Positions 11,221 through 21,074 are shown, counted from the first letter of the stretch. The stretch is 64,000 nucleotides of DNA from Arthrobacter bussei (GCF_009377195.2 NZ_VJXX01000002.1:372001-436000); one strand, 5' to 3'. The notes: generated by a model not told the origin, from the letters alone. Numbers and translations: made by a program.

Positions 11221-12501
11221 TCAGGGCCGCCGGTCGAAGATGAGCTGCTGGACGTCGAGGTAGCCGGCCTGGAAACCCGCCCGGGAGTAGCAGAGGTAGA
11301 ACTGCCACATGCGCTCGAACGTGTCGTCGAAGCCGAGGGCCGCCACGTCGTCATGCCGTGCGAGGAAACGCTCCTCCCACAGGCGGAGCGTCTGGGCGTA
11401 GTGGTCGCCCATGGAGAGGCGCTCACGCACCCGCAGGCTGGTGTAGCGGTCGGTGACGTCCTCGATGGCGCGGACCGAGGGGATGAACCCCCCGGGGAAG
11501 ATGTACTTGTGGATCCAGGTGTAGGACCGCCGTGTCGCCATCATCCGCTCATGCGGGAGCGTGATGGCCTGGATGGCCACGCGGCCCCCCGGGGCGAGGA
11601 CGCGGTCGATCGTCTGGAAGTACACGGCCCAGAACTCGTAGCCCACGGCCTCGATCATCTCGACCGACACCACGGCGTCGTACTGGCCCTCGACCAGCCG
11701 GTAGTCCTTCAGCTGCACCTCGACGCGGTCCGCGAAGCCGGCGGCGCTGATGCGCTGCTCCGCGAGCTCCTTCTGCTCGCTGGACAGCGTCACCGACACC
11801 ACCGTAGCTCCGCGGGCGGCGGCCCGGAGGGCGAGCTCTCCCCAGCCGGTGCCGATCTCGAGGACCCGCGTGCCCTGGCCCACGTTCGCCTGGTCGAGCA
11901 GGCGGTCGATCTTCCGCTGCTGCGCGGCGGCGAGTTCGTTCCACTCGACGTGCAGGAGATCCTTGCCGGTGGTATCGAAGAGAGCGCTCGAGTAGGACAT
12001 CGTCGGGTCCAGGAACAGGGCGAAGAGTTCGTTGGAGAGATCGTAATGCCGCGAAATATTCGAGCGCGTGTTGGCCGTGCTGTTCCGCTCGCGCCGGGGC
12101 GGCTTGGGCAGGGAGAGTCCGCGGAGCTTCTGCAGCGGCACGGGCACCAGGTGCGCGGCACGAGCTGCGAAGACCTGGATCACCTCGGTGAGGTCCGACG
12201 CCGTCCAGTCCCTGGCCATGTAGGACTCACCGAGGCCGATCAGGCCGCTGTCGCCGAGCCGGGCGTAGAAGTCGGCGGGCCGGTGGATGCGCATCTCCGG
12301 TCGTGGGCCGCCACCTGGCGCGCCCAGGGTGGTGCCGTCGTCGTGGATGACCCGGAGCTCGAGGGTGTTGACGGCCGCCGAGAAGATCTTCTCGGCAATG
12401 GTGGCCCGGACCTTGCTCCTCGTCCCGCTGGGGACGCCGGCGATGCCCGGCCAGGCGGCCGGATCGACGTCCGCCTGCGAGGGAACAACTGTGGTGCTCA
12501 T
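11221..12501 (-). CDS. Cyclopropane-fatty-acyl-phospholipid synthase family methyltransferase (UfaA1/Rv0447c-like)
   Basis: 426-aa SAM-dependent lipid methyltransferase. The SAM motif is [19 protein letters not shown]; the catalytic region reads SVEMIEAVGYEFW rather than MFEHVG, followed by RRSYTWIHKYIFPGGFIPS and HYAQTLRLWEERF. It has a family-typical N-terminal lipid-binding domain and the HYDLSNELF segment. In M. tuberculosis the order Rv0449c (FAD oxidoreductase), Rv0448c (DUF1365), Rv0447c (ufaA1) is the same as here; UfaA1 has been linked to tuberculostearate formation. ATG 12501 overlaps the DUF1365 stop by 4 bp, so the two are translationally coupled. Family call sure, product uncertain. 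Confidence 0.9.
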   Translation of the reverse strand: MSTTVVPSQADVDPAAWPGIAGVPSGTRSKVRATIAEKIFSAAVNTLELRVIHDDGTTLGAPGGGPRPEMRIHRPADFYARLGDSGLIGLGESYMARDWTASDLTEVIQVFAARAAHLVPVPLQKLRGLSLPKPPRRERNSTANTRSNISRHYDLSNELFALFLDPTMSYSSALFDTTGKDLLHVEWNELAAAQQRKIDRLLDQANVGQGTRVLEIGTGWGELALRAAARGATVVSVTLSSEQKELAEQRISAAGFADRVEVQLKDYRLVEGQYDAVVSVEMIEAVGYEFWAVYFQTIDRVLAPGGRVAIQAITLPHERMMATRRSYTWIHKYIFPGGFIPSVRAIEDVTDRYTSLRVRERLSMGDHYAQTLRLWEERFLARHDDVAALGFDDTFERMWQFYLCYSRAGFQAGYLDVQQLIFDRRP

Positions 12502-13223
12502 CGAACTGCCTCCTGGTGTTCATGGAGCGGCCTGGGACTGATGGGCAGCCGCCGCAGCCAGAGTCTAATCCCCTGCCAGCGGATCTGGACGACGACGCGG
12601 AGGGGTGCCAGAGGGACCGCGAGCGCCATCCGGACCACGTTCGCGGTGGTCGCGGGCAGCCGGTGTCCGGTCATGGTGGCGGTGAAGGGCGCCTGCTCCT
12701 CGCGGTGCAGCACGATCGCGACGCCGAGTCTCTCGGCGGGCTCGGGCACGCGCATCTCGTAGTCCCCCTCCACGGGGTTGAACGGCGACACGTAGAACGC
12801 CTTCGGGGTGTGCGCCGTGCCGTGCGCATCGACGTCGAGCAGATAGCAGTGGCGCTCCCCGTAGGTGTTGTGCACCTCGGCGACGACGGCGGTGAGGGCG
12901 CCGGAACGGTCATGGCACCAGAACAGCGACAGCGGATTGAAGACGTGCCCGAGCACCCGGCCGCTCGAGAGCATCGTGACGCGTCCGCCGTCGTCGTTCC
13001 TGCCCTGCGAGCGCAGGAAGGCGGCCACGTTCTCGCGGATGCTGCGCTCGGGCGAGCCGAGATGGTCCTCGGAGAGGAACCTGGCGAACGGGGCGAGCCG
13101 GCGGGGCAGGACGGGGAGGTCGTCGAGGTCCACGAGCCAGCTGTAGCTGCGGTAGGTGAAGTCGTGGCGCAGCGGCGTCCGCCGGACGTGGCGGATCGTG
13201 GTCGGGTAGAGGAAGGCGCTCAT
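12498..13223 (-). CDS. DUF1365 family protein
   Basis: 241-aa protein of a family found almost always between an FAD oxidoreductase and a cyclopropane-synthase homologue. Visible family signatures are RHVRRTPLRHDFTYRSYSWLVDLDDLP at the N-terminus, GRVLGHVFNPLSLFWC, VAEVHNTYGERHCYLL and KAFYVSPFNPVEGDYEMRV. The C-terminal quarter is hydrophobic and basic and may sit at the membrane. Its biochemical role has not, to my knowledge, been settled; the context suggests a role in modifying unsaturated acyl chains. It overlaps both neighbours by 4 bp, so the genes upstream and downstream are coupled to it. Confidence 0.92.
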   Translation of the reverse strand: MSAFLYPTTIRHVRRTPLRHDFTYRSYSWLVDLDDLPVLPRRLAPFARFLSEDHLGSPERSIRENVAAFLRSQGRNDDGGRVTMLSSGRVLGHVFNPLSLFWCHDRSGALTAVVAEVHNTYGERHCYLLDVDAHGTAHTPKAFYVSPFNPVEGDYEMRVPEPAERLGVAIVLHREEQAPFTATMTGHRLPATTANVVRMALAVPLAPLRVVVQIRWQGIRLWLRRLPISPRPLHEHQEAVR

Positions 13224-14596
13224 GCCCGTACGTCGGCGAGTTCAGTGGCGGGGTTCCCGTCCCACGACCCGCCGATGCTCTCAGCGGCGCGGCGGCCGGA
13301 CAGGGCGCCGTCCTCGTGGAAACCCCACCCGTGGTACGCGCCGGCGAAGGCGATCCGGTCGTCGCCGAGCTCCGCCAGCCGTGCCTGGGACGCGAGGGAC
13401 TGCGGCGTGTACTGGGGGTGCTCGTAGACCATCGTCTTCAGCACGGTCGACGGATCGATCAGGTCGCCCTCCCCCAGGCTGACGATGAAGCGGTGGTTGG
13501 TGCGCCCCTCGAGGCGCTGGAGCCGCGTCATGTCGTAGGACACGAGGACGCGGTCCGGCGTCGCATCGCACGAGGGCAGGCGGTAGTTCCAGGAGGCGCG
13601 GGCGCCGTGCACGCGGGGCAGCACCGACTCGTCGGTGTGGAACTGCGTGGTGTTCACGGAGTACGGCATGGTGCCGAGGACCTCGGCGGCGTCGCCGCTC
13701 GGCTCCTCGAGCATCGCCAGGGCCTGGTTCGGATGCGTTGCGATGACGACGGCGTCGAACAGCTCGCTCGCACCGGCCGTCGTGACCAGGACGCCGTCGG
13801 CGGTCTTCCTCACGGCGGTCACCGGACTCGACAGCCGCACGTCGTCGAGGACGTCGACGATGCGCCGCACGTACTCGTTGGAGCCTCCCGTGACGGTGCG
13901 CCACTGGGGAGAGCCCTTGATGGTGAGCATTCCGTGGTGGTCCATGAAGGAGAACAGGTACCGGGCCGGGTAGGCCAGGGCCGTGGTCGGATCGCAGGAC
14001 CAGACGGCCGACACCACGGGCGTCATGAAGTGGGAGGTGAAATAGGCGCTGAAGCGGCCCCGATCGAGGAAGTCGCCGAGCGTGGGCTCCTCCTCTCCGG
14101 CGGTGCCCGCCATGGCGTCGTCGCTGTGGCGCAGGAGCGCCCGTGCCGACCGCTGGAACCGCAGGATCTCGGCGAGCATGCGGAGATACCGGCCGCGGAA
14201 CAGCACACCGGGCTGCGCGAACACCCCACGCCGGCCCTTCGCCCCCGCGTACTCCAGGCCGCAGCCGTCACAGCGGATGGACATGCTCATGTCCGAGTCC
14301 TGGGTGGACACGCCGAGCTCCTCGAAGAGCCGGACCAGGGTGGGATAGGTGCGGTCGTTGTGGACGATGAACCCGGTGTCGACGCCCGTCGTCGTGCCGT
14401 CCGCGAGATCGACCTGGTGGGTGTGCGCGTGACCGCCCGGGCGGTCGTCGGCCTCGAAGAGGGTGACCGCGTTGCCGTTCCGGAGGATCCAGGCGGCCGT
14501 GAGGCCCGAGACACCGCTCCCGATCACGGCGACGCGGCGGCCGGCCGGCTGCCCGCCGCGGGTAAGCTCGACGGAACCCGTCTCTTCGTCGGACAT
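13220..14596 (-). CDS. FAD-dependent amine-oxidase-like oxidoreductase (Rv0449c-like)
   Basis: 458-aa flavoprotein with an N-terminal Rossmann FAD site, RVAVIGSGVSGLTAAWIL (GxGxxG at 26-31) followed by LFEADDRPGGHAHTH. The late motif DRIAFAGAYHGWGFHEDGA is the second FAD contact. The family is annotated as NAD/FAD-binding amine oxidases and resembles phytoene desaturases and the RSP_1090-type protein of Rhodobacter. It is expected to oxidise or desaturate acyl chains together with the methyltransferases. ATG 14596 is preceded by AGGAG; the frame to 14791 runs into the regulator promoter. It is first in the operon and diverges from the LysR gene across 220 bp. Confidence 0.9.
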   Translation of the reverse strand: MSDEETGSVELTRGGQPAGRRVAVIGSGVSGLTAAWILRNGNAVTLFEADDRPGGHAHTHQVDLADGTTTGVDTGFIVHNDRTYPTLVRLFEELGVSTQDSDMSMSIRCDGCGLEYAGAKGRRGVFAQPGVLFRGRYLRMLAEILRFQRSARALLRHSDDAMAGTAGEEEPTLGDFLDRGRFSAYFTSHFMTPVVSAVWSCDPTTALAYPARYLFSFMDHHGMLTIKGSPQWRTVTGGSNEYVRRIVDVLDDVRLSSPVTAVRKTADGVLVTTAGASELFDAVVIATHPNQALAMLEEPSGDAAEVLGTMPYSVNTTQFHTDESVLPRVHGARASWNYRLPSCDATPDRVLVSYDMTRLQRLEGRTNHRFIVSLGEGDLIDPSTVLKTMVYEHPQYTPQSLASQARLAELGDDRIAFAGAYHGWGFHEDGALSGRRAAESIGGSWDGNPATELADVRA

Positions 14597-14713
14597 GTCT
14601 TCTCCTGCCGGTCGTGTGGCTGTACGGCGGAGCATCCGCAGGTTCCCACGGACTCGCCACAAGCCGCCACACCCCGCCGGGACACCGGTGGATCGGACTC
14701 CAGAGACCTGTCG

Positions 14714-14756
14714 CACAGTTGATTCGGGAGAAGTTCGGAGGCTCACAGATTCGGGA
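14714..14756. promoter_or_regulatory. Repeated motif in the divergent LysR/lipid-operon promoter region
   Basis: GATTCGGGA occurs at 14721-14729 and again at 14748-14756, each preceded by CACAG at 14714 and 14744. The copies lie about 27 bp apart in the intergenic region between the lipid operon and its divergent LysR gene, a likely place for a regulator to bind. Confidence 0.4.
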
Positions 14757-14816
14757 TTGGTGCAACTACTTCTTCCGGCTGCGGGAATCATGGACCAGCC
14801 AGGGAGGAAGTGCTAG

Positions 14817-15770
14817 ATGGTCAACCCCATCCACCTGCGGACACTGCTCGAGGTGATCCGCCATGGGTCCTTCAGCGGCGCGGCCACCAGCCTGGGGTAC
14901 ACGGCGTCAGCCGTCTCCCAGCAGATGTCCGCGCTGGAGCGCGATACCGGCGCCACCCTCTTCACCCGCACCGCCCGCAGTGCCATCCCGACGGACGCGG
15001 CCCTCGCCGTGTCCCGCCACGCCGCGAAGGTTCTGACCGACATCGACGCCCTCCTCGCCTCCACGGCGCGCGCCGGAGCCGGTCCCGCCCACGAGCTGAG
15101 GCTCGGGATCTTCCCGAGCCTTGCGACGTTCGCGCTGCCCCGACTCCTCGGCATGCCGGAGTGGCAGCGGCTCGGCGTGTCCCTCCGCGTCTTCGTCGGC
15201 GAGCCCGCCCACACCATTCAGGGCCTGCGCACCGGCGGTGACCTCGATCTGGCCCTCGTCTACCAGGTGGGCCAGGCCGGGCTCGCCTGGCCGTCCACGC
15301 TCAGCCGTCAGTGGATCGGGGACGACGATTTCCGCGTCATCCTGCCCGCGACCTGGGGCATCCGCAGCGGCGCCCGCATCACCGCGGACCAGCTGGCCGA
15401 CATGCCCTGGATCATGCACCACCCGGGCACCGCCGACGCGACCGTCATCGAGCGTCTCTTCGCGAGCTGCAACCTCCACCCGCGCATCGCCGCCTACTGC
15501 GACGACTTCAACGCGACCCTCGAACTCACGGCCGCCGGCCTCGGCGCCGCACTGGTCCCCGACCTCGCGATGGTGAGCCGACCCGAGGGGATCGTGACCC
15601 TCGACGTCCCGGAGATCCGGCTGGCGCGGAGCATCTTCGCGCTCCGGACCGGAGACGCGGACGACGCACGTGTCCGCCTGTTCATGGATCACCTCGCCGA
15701 GATCCTGCGCACCCGGAGCATCGGGCCCAAGCACACCCCGCACGCGCTCGCATCCCCCACCTCCCACTGA
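14817..15770 (+). CDS. LysR-family transcriptional regulator
   Basis: 317 aa. Residues 1-60 form the winged helix-turn-helix (HLRTLLEVIRHGSFSGAATSLGYTASAVSQQMSALE). Residues about 90-300 form the LysR effector domain (ELRLGIFPSLATFALPRLL, GDLDLALVY, ELTAAGLGAALVPDLAM). ATG 14817 has AGGGAGGAAG upstream. It diverges from the FAD oxidoreductase/DUF1365/methyltransferase operon and is followed 77 bp later by an SDR on the same strand. By the usual LysR pattern it probably controls the divergent operon; the ligand is unknown. The last 20 residues are a weakly conserved tail. Confidence 0.92.
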   Translation: MVNPIHLRTLLEVIRHGSFSGAATSLGYTASAVSQQMSALERDTGATLFTRTARSAIPTDAALAVSRHAAKVLTDIDALLASTARAGAGPAHELRLGIFPSLATFALPRLLGMPEWQRLGVSLRVFVGEPAHTIQGLRTGGDLDLALVYQVGQAGLAWPSTLSRQWIGDDDFRVILPATWGIRSGARITADQLADMPWIMHHPGTADATVIERLFASCNLHPRIAAYCDDFNATLELTAAGLGAALVPDLAMVSRPEGIVTLDVPEIRLARSIFALRTGDADDARVRLFMDHLAEILRTRSIGPKHTPHALASPTSH

Positions 15771-15847
15771 TTCCCCGTTGCGGCCGTGTCGGAGCCGTCC
15801 GTAGGTTCGAGACACGCGGGATCCCGCAGGGAATCGGAGGAGCGAGC

Positions 15848-16891
15848 ATGCGCATCAGGAACAGTGTCGTGGTCATCACGGGAGCTGCGAGCGGGATCGG
15901 ACGCGCGACGGCACTGCGCTTCGCCCGGCGGCACGTGGACCTCGTCCTCGCGAGCAGGCGCGTCGAGGCGCTCGAGTCACTCGTGAGCGAATGCACCGCC
16001 CTCGGCTCACGGGCCATCGCCGTCCCGACGGACACCTCCGAGTACGACGCCGTGCAGGAGTTGGCAAGCCGTGCCGTGGAGGAGTTCGGCCGCATCGACG
16101 TCTGGGTCAACAACGCGGCGGTCTCCTTCTTCTCCCCCTTCCTCGACGTCCCGATGCGGGACTTCCAGCGGGTGATCGACGTCAACCTGATGGGGTACGT
16201 CCACGGCGCGCGCGCCGCCCTCGAACGCATGCAGGATCAGGGGGCAGGGGTGCTCGTGAACGTCGCCTCGATCGTCGGCGAGGTCCCCCAGCCCTACACC
16301 TCCGCGTACTCCGTCTCCAAGGCCGCGGTCCGCGCCCTCGGGGTCAGCCTCCGGTCCGAACTCACTCTCGACCGGAAGAAGCGGATCCACGTGTGCACGG
16401 TGCTGCCGCCGACCATCGACACCCCCTTCTTCGATCACGTGGCGAACTACACCGGGCGGCGAGCGGTTGCCATGCCCCCCGTGTACTCGGCCGATCGGGT
16501 GGCGAAAGCCATCCTGGGCGTCGTCGACTCCCCCACGCGGGAGGTCGCTGTCGGACGCATCGGCCGATCCATGGTCCGACAGCATCGGCTCATGCCGGGG
16601 CGCCTGGAGAAGCTCATGGCACACCAGGTCGAGAACACGCACCTGTCGAAGAAGGAATCGGCGGAGGACTCCACCGGGAATCTCTACGGGCCCTCCCTCG
16701 ACCCGGTGAACGCCCGTGTGAGCGGCGGGTGGGGCGGGCGACGACGGACCGTCCAGCGGACCGTCGTGGGCAGCGCGCTCCTCGGCACAGCACTCGGCGC
16801 CCTCGTCTTCGCCGAACCGCTGAAGACCGGCGTCCCCGTCCTGGCGGGCAGGGCTGCGAACCTGGGGCGGGAACTGCTGGGCGCCGACTGA
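15848..16891 (+). CDS. Short-chain dehydrogenase/reductase with a hydrophobic C-terminal tail
   Basis: 347-aa NAD(P)-dependent oxidoreductase. The cofactor motif is TGAASGIG (11-18), followed by NNAAVS (88-93), and the catalytic Ser141, Tyr154 and Lys158 (YSVSK). Residues about 300-347 add a hydrophobic segment (VVGSALLGTALGALVFA), so it may be tied to the membrane. This form resembles the SDR that accompanies amine oxidase and cyclopropane synthase genes in other bacteria, so it may act on the same lipids. ATG 15848 is preceded by GGAGGAG. Substrate is not predictable. Confidence 0.9.
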   Translation: MRIRNSVVVITGAASGIGRATALRFARRHVDLVLASRRVEALESLVSECTALGSRAIAVPTDTSEYDAVQELASRAVEEFGRIDVWVNNAAVSFFSPFLDVPMRDFQRVIDVNLMGYVHGARAALERMQDQGAGVLVNVASIVGEVPQPYTSAYSVSKAAVRALGVSLRSELTLDRKKRIHVCTVLPPTIDTPFFDHVANYTGRRAVAMPPVYSADRVAKAILGVVDSPTREVAVGRIGRSMVRQHRLMPGRLEKLMAHQVENTHLSKKESAEDSTGNLYGPSLDPVNARVSGGWGGRRRTVQRTVVGSALLGTALGALVFAEPLKTGVPVLAGRAANLGRELLGAD

Positions 16892-17043
16892 CGGGAGCCG
16901 TCCGGCGTCCTGCACGCCGTGGGTCTTCCCGGGACACGAGGACGGCCCATACGTCGGTCGGATGCTCGATCGCCCGAACGCGAGGGGTTCACCCAGCCCG
17001 AGGACACGATGGCAGCCGCAGGCGCCCCGTGCGAGGATCGAGC

Positions 17044-17667
17044 GTGACCTCCCGATCCCGGAGCTGTCCGGGCCTTCCCTTCCCTCTCGAGCCGTACGGC
17101 GCCGCCGCTCCCGGCGATCCGGACGTGACCGGCACGGCGCTGCGCCTGACCGCGGGGGCGGGCGCCGATCTGTTCCTCGATCCCCGGGGCGCCGAGAGCC
17201 CCCGGCCCGATGCGGAGCGATGGACAGCTCCTGTGGACGGCGACTTCCAGCTGCAGGCCCATGTGGCCGCGGGTTTTGTCGCCGACTTCGATTCCGGCGT
17301 GCTGCTGGGCTGGTTCGACGACGACACGTGGTTCAAGGTGTGCGCCGAGCGTGATCCCGCCGGGATCACCAGGGTGGTCTCGGTCGTGACGCGCGACGGG
17401 GCCTCCGACGATTGCGACAGTTCGCCGATCGACAGCTCGGGCACCCACCTCCGCATCAGCCGGATGGGCGGCGCCTTCGCCCTGCATGCCTCCCCCGACG
17501 GCGCCCGCTGGTCGATGATCCGCTACTTCTCCGTCGGACGGAGCGCCGCCGAGACGCTCCAGGTCGGGTTCGTGGCGCAGTCCCCCGCAGGGTCGGGCAC
17601 CTGGGCGACCTTCAGCGACATCCGGTTCACTCGGACCACGCTCCTCGAGGTCCGGGACGGCTCCTAG
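17044..17667 (+). CDS. DUF1349 family protein (concanavalin-like fold)
   Basis: 207 aa. The pattern (TGTALRLTAGAGADLFLDP, WTAPVDGDFQLQAHV, DFDSGVLLGWFDDDTWFKVCAE, HLRISRMGGAFALHASPDGARWSMIRYF, VGFVAQSP) matches the DUF1349 / 'regulation of enolase' beta-sandwich family. Members often bind sugars or act as glycosidase-like modules, but no catalytic claim can be made. There is no signal peptide. GTG 17044 has GAGG upstream. It is convergent with metE; the stops overlap by 4 bp. Confidence 0.75.
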   Translation: MTSRSRSCPGLPFPLEPYGAAAPGDPDVTGTALRLTAGAGADLFLDPRGAESPRPDAERWTAPVDGDFQLQAHVAAGFVADFDSGVLLGWFDDDTWFKVCAERDPAGITRVVSVVTRDGASDDCDSSPIDSSGTHLRISRMGGAFALHASPDGARWSMIRYFSVGRSAAETLQVGFVAQSPAGSGTWATFSDIRFTRTTLLEVRDGS

Positions 17668-19985
17668 CTCCGCACCTCCACGGCGGCACGGACGGCCCTC
17701 GCGGCATCGACCAGATGCCGCAGCGACCGCTCGGTCTCCCGGTAGCCCCGGGTCTTCAGCCCGCAGTCGGGGTTGACCCACAGCTGTGCCGCGGGTACGT
17801 GGCGCACTGCCCGCTCCAGGAGCAGCCGGATCTCCTCCGCCGACGGGACACGCGGGGAATGGATGTCGTAGACGCCGGGGCCCACACCGCGCGGGAAGCC
17901 GTGCTCCTCGAGATCGTGCACCACCTCCATGCGGGAGCGGGCTGCCTCGATCGAGGTGACGTCCGCGTCCAGGCCGTCGATCGCGGTGATGACCGCACCG
18001 AACTCCGAGTAGCACAGGTGCGTGTGGATCTGTGTGGCGGGAGCCGCTGCCGCCGTCGCGAGATTGAAGGCCCGCACCGACCAGTCGAGGTAGGCGGGCT
18101 GGTCGGCACGGCGGAGCGGGAGCAGCTCGCGCAGGGCCGGTTCGTCGACCTGGATGATGCGCGTGCCCGCCCGCTCGAGGTCCAGCACCTCGTCGCGCAG
18201 GGCGAGTGCCACCTGGAAGGCGGTGTCGGCCAGCGGTTGATCGTTCCGGACGAAGGACCAGGCGAGGATGGTCACCGGACCGGTCAGCATGCCCTTGACC
18301 GGCCTGCCCGTCAGCGACTGCGCGAAGGACGTCCACGGCACCGTGATCGGTGCGGGCCGGCTGACGTCGCCCCAGAGCAGCGACGGGCGCGTGCACCGCG
18401 ACCCGTAGGACTGCACCCAGCCGTGCTGCGTCACGTCGAACCCGTCGAGGTTCTCGGCGAAGTACTGCACCATGTCGTTGCGCTCGGGTTCACCGTGCAC
18501 CAGGACGTCGAACCCGAGCTCCTCCTGCAGCGCGATGACCCGGCGGATCTCGTCCTGCAGCGCAGCCTCGTAGCCCGCTGCTGAGAGGTCGCCGCGGGCA
18601 GCCCGGGCACGCGCGGATCTCACCTCCGCGGTCTGCGGGAAGGAACCGATCGTCGTCGTGGGGAGGAGCGGCAGGTTCAGGGCCGCCTGCTGGGCGGACC
18701 GCCGCTCCTCGAAACCACCACGGTCGAAGTCCGACGGCGAGAGCCCCGCCGCACGCTCGCGGACCGCGGGAACCTCGACGCCGGGAGCGGAGCGCCGACC
18801 GGCGAGGACCGTCGTGGCAGCGGCGATCGCGCGATCCGCCGAACCCGGATGCGCGACGTGCCCTGCGAGGACCACCACCTCCTCGACCTTCTGATCCGCG
18901 AAGGACAACCACGAACGGAGCTCGTCAGGAAGTGACTGCTCGACGCCGGTGTCGTGCGGCACGTGCTGCAGGGACGTGGACGTCGCGACGGACAGGGACA
19001 CCCCGTCCGCCCTCAGTCGGTCGAGCACGGCCGCGGCCTCGCCGAGATCCGCCTTCCAGACGTTGTGTCCGTCGATGATCCCGGCCACCAGGGTCTTCCC
19101 CTTCAGCAGCGCGAGCTCCGCGGGAGCAGGGACGGCTCCCCTGACCAGGTCGAGGTGGACCGCCTCGACACCCGTCGCTGCGATGGCCCCGAGGCGCTGC
19201 CCCACGCCCCCGTAGGGCGTCGTGAGGAGGATCGCGGGCCGCCCCGCCACCCCCGACAGGTGGTCGTAGGCACGTCGGACGGCGTCGTCCACGACGGCGT
19301 CGGGCAGTGGCGTGTCGGTGGCGAGCGCAGGCTCGTCGAACTGGACCCACCGGACACCTCGCTCCTCGAGCCGATCCAGGAGTTCCGCGTACAGCGGCAG
19401 GACGTCGTCGAGCCGGTCCAGCGGCGCGAAGCCGCCACCGGCTCCCTCGGCCGCCTTGCTCAGCAGGAGGAACGTAACGGGTCCGATCAGCGTGGGCCGG
19501 ACGCGGTACCCGGCGTCGGCTGCCTCTGCGACCTGGCGCAGCAGGGTGTCCGGGTCCAGCGTGAACGGCGTCCGTGGCCCGATCTCGGGCACGAGGTAGT
19601 GGTAGTTGGTGTCGAACCACTTCGTCATCTCGAGCGGCGACCGCTGCTCGTCACCGCGTGCCAGCGTGAAGTAGTCGTCGATCCCGAGGGGGCCGTGGTC
19701 CGCGGCGAGGTCGGGGAACCGTTCGGGGATCGCACCCAGGAGTACTGCGGTGTCCAGCACCTGGTCGTACATCGAGAAGGACGCGGGGATGGAGGCGTCG
19801 TGCGGGTTCAGCCCGAGGCCGGTGAGGCGTGCGTAGGTGGCCTCGCGCAGCCTCCTGGCCTCCCGTTCGAGGGCCGTGGCGTCGATGCGACCGGCCCAGT
19901 ACGCCTCCAGGGCCTTCTTGAGCTCCCGTCGCGGGCCGATCCTGGGGTATCCGATGATGGTGCTGTGCGGGAAGAGTGCGGGCAC
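17664..19985 (-). CDS. metE: Cobalamin-independent methionine synthase
   Basis: 773-aa 5-methyltetrahydropteroyltriglutamate-homocysteine methyltransferase, the usual MetE length. It has two TIM barrels. The N-terminal one starts [21 protein letters not shown]; the C-terminal one carries zinc and homocysteine residues in [24 protein letters not shown] (His, Cys) and [13 protein letters not shown] (Cys). It catalyses the last step of methionine synthesis. It lies 84 bp after metF, which makes its methyl donor, so the two probably form one operon. ATG 19985 is the first start of the conserved N-terminus. Confidence 0.96.
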   Translation of the reverse strand: MPALFPHSTIIGYPRIGPRRELKKALEAYWAGRIDATALEREARRLREATYARLTGLGLNPHDASIPASFSMYDQVLDTAVLLGAIPERFPDLAADHGPLGIDDYFTLARGDEQRSPLEMTKWFDTNYHYLVPEIGPRTPFTLDPDTLLRQVAEAADAGYRVRPTLIGPVTFLLLSKAAEGAGGGFAPLDRLDDVLPLYAELLDRLEERGVRWVQFDEPALATDTPLPDAVVDDAVRRAYDHLSGVAGRPAILLTTPYGGVGQRLGAIAATGVEAVHLDLVRGAVPAPAELALLKGKTLVAGIIDGHNVWKADLGEAAAVLDRLRADGVSLSVATSTSLQHVPHDTGVEQSLPDELRSWLSFADQKVEEVVVLAGHVAHPGSADRAIAAATTVLAGRRSAPGVEVPAVRERAAGLSPSDFDRGGFEERRSAQQAALNLPLLPTTTIGSFPQTAEVRSARARAARGDLSAAGYEAALQDEIRRVIALQEELGFDVLVHGEPERNDMVQYFAENLDGFDVTQHGWVQSYGSRCTRPSLLWGDVSRPAPITVPWTSFAQSLTGRPVKGMLTGPVTILAWSFVRNDQPLADTAFQVALALRDEVLDLERAGTRIIQVDEPALRELLPLRRADQPAYLDWSVRAFNLATAAAAPATQIHTHLCYSEFGAVITAIDGLDADVTSIEAARSRMEVVHDLEEHGFPRGVGPGVYDIHSPRVPSAEEIRLLLERAVRHVPAAQLWVNPDCGLKTRGYRETERSLRHLVDAARAVRAAVEVRS

Positions 19986-20069
19986 TTCGATCTCCTGACG
20001 GCTGTCGTGGATGGTAGGGCTGTCCTGCGTAGGGCGCGGTGCTCGATCGGGTTGAACCGGTCGGACCTG

Positions 20070-20972
20070 TCACAGCGAGGCGGCGAGACCTGCTTCGGGA
20101 GGGCGTTCGAGGTCGAGGGCGTCCAGGACGTCCAGCGCGGCTGCATGCTCGTTGAACGTGTACAGATGGATCCCCGGGGCGCCGTCGTCCAGCGCCGCCC
20201 TCGCGAGGCCGACCGTCGCGGTGACCCCGACCCGCCGTCGCTCCTCATCGGTGCGTGCGCCATCGAGCTTCGCCCAGAGGGTCTCGTCGACGTCCACTCC
20301 CGCGAGTCCGGCGAGCTTCTTCAGCCGCCGTGTACTGGTGAGGGGCATGACACCCGGGATGATCGGGATGGTGACGCCCGCCCGCCGCGCCCGTGTCACG
20401 AGCCGCGTGTAGTCCGACGGCGTGAAGAAGACCTGCGTGATGGCGAAGTCGGCACCGGCCTCCTCCTTGGCGAGGAGGACCTCGATGTCCTGCTCCACGC
20501 TGGGCGAGTCGGGGTGGCGGGTGGCATAGGCGGCCACCCCGACCGAGACCCTGCCGGCGGCCAGCTGAGCGGTGCGCCTGCCCTCCACCTCGCGGATCAG
20601 GCGGACGAGGTCGTCCGCGTGCTCGACGTCGCCCGCAGCCGCCTCGAAACCCTCGGGGGCATCGCCCCGCAGGGCGAGGATCCCCCGCACCCCGCCACCG
20701 ATCAGACGCTCGACGATCTGCGTGAGCTCGGCCCGGCTAGTGCCCACGCAGGTGAGGTGCGCCAGAGGTCTCAGCGTCGTCTCGGTGAGCAGCCGCCGCA
20801 GCAGGTGGATCGCCGTCTCACGGTTGCTTCCGGCTGCGCCGTACGTCACGGACACGAAGTCCGGGCGCGTGTCCTCCAGCCGGCGGATGGACGTCCACAG
20901 GGATTCCTCGGCGGCGGCATTCCTGGGTGGATACAGCTCGTAGGACAGGGCGGGATAGGTGGGCGGCGGCAT
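20070..20972 (-). CDS. metF: Methylenetetrahydrofolate reductase
   Basis: 300-aa flavin-dependent TIM-barrel enzyme that reduces 5,10-methylene-THF to 5-methyl-THF for MetE. Typical segments are LSYELYPPRNAAAEESLW, DFVSVTYGAAGSNRETAI, HLTCVGTSRAEL, ILALRGDAPEG, GADFAITQVFF and IPIIPGVMPLTS. ATG 20972 has AGAGGA nearby; the longer reading from 21101 crosses the leader. A probable promoter (TTGATG, 17 bp, TAGCGT) is about 175 bp upstream, leaving a long leader with several hairpins. Confidence 0.94.
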   Translation of the reverse strand: MPPPTYPALSYELYPPRNAAAEESLWTSIRRLEDTRPDFVSVTYGAAGSNRETAIHLLRRLLTETTLRPLAHLTCVGTSRAELTQIVERLIGGGVRGILALRGDAPEGFEAAAGDVEHADDLVRLIREVEGRRTAQLAAGRVSVGVAAYATRHPDSPSVEQDIEVLLAKEEAGADFAITQVFFTPSDYTRLVTRARRAGVTIPIIPGVMPLTSTRRLKKLAGLAGVDVDETLWAKLDGARTDEERRRVGVTATVGLARAALDDGAPGIHLYTFNEHAAALDVLDALDLERPPEAGLAASL

Positions 20973-21074
20973 GGGTCCTCTTCGTACGTGCCCCCAGCCG
21001 CGCCGTACGCGCGCCGGGAACGATGGTGTGCAGGGGAACGACCGGCGCGGACACCGGCGGTACTGCGTACGAAT

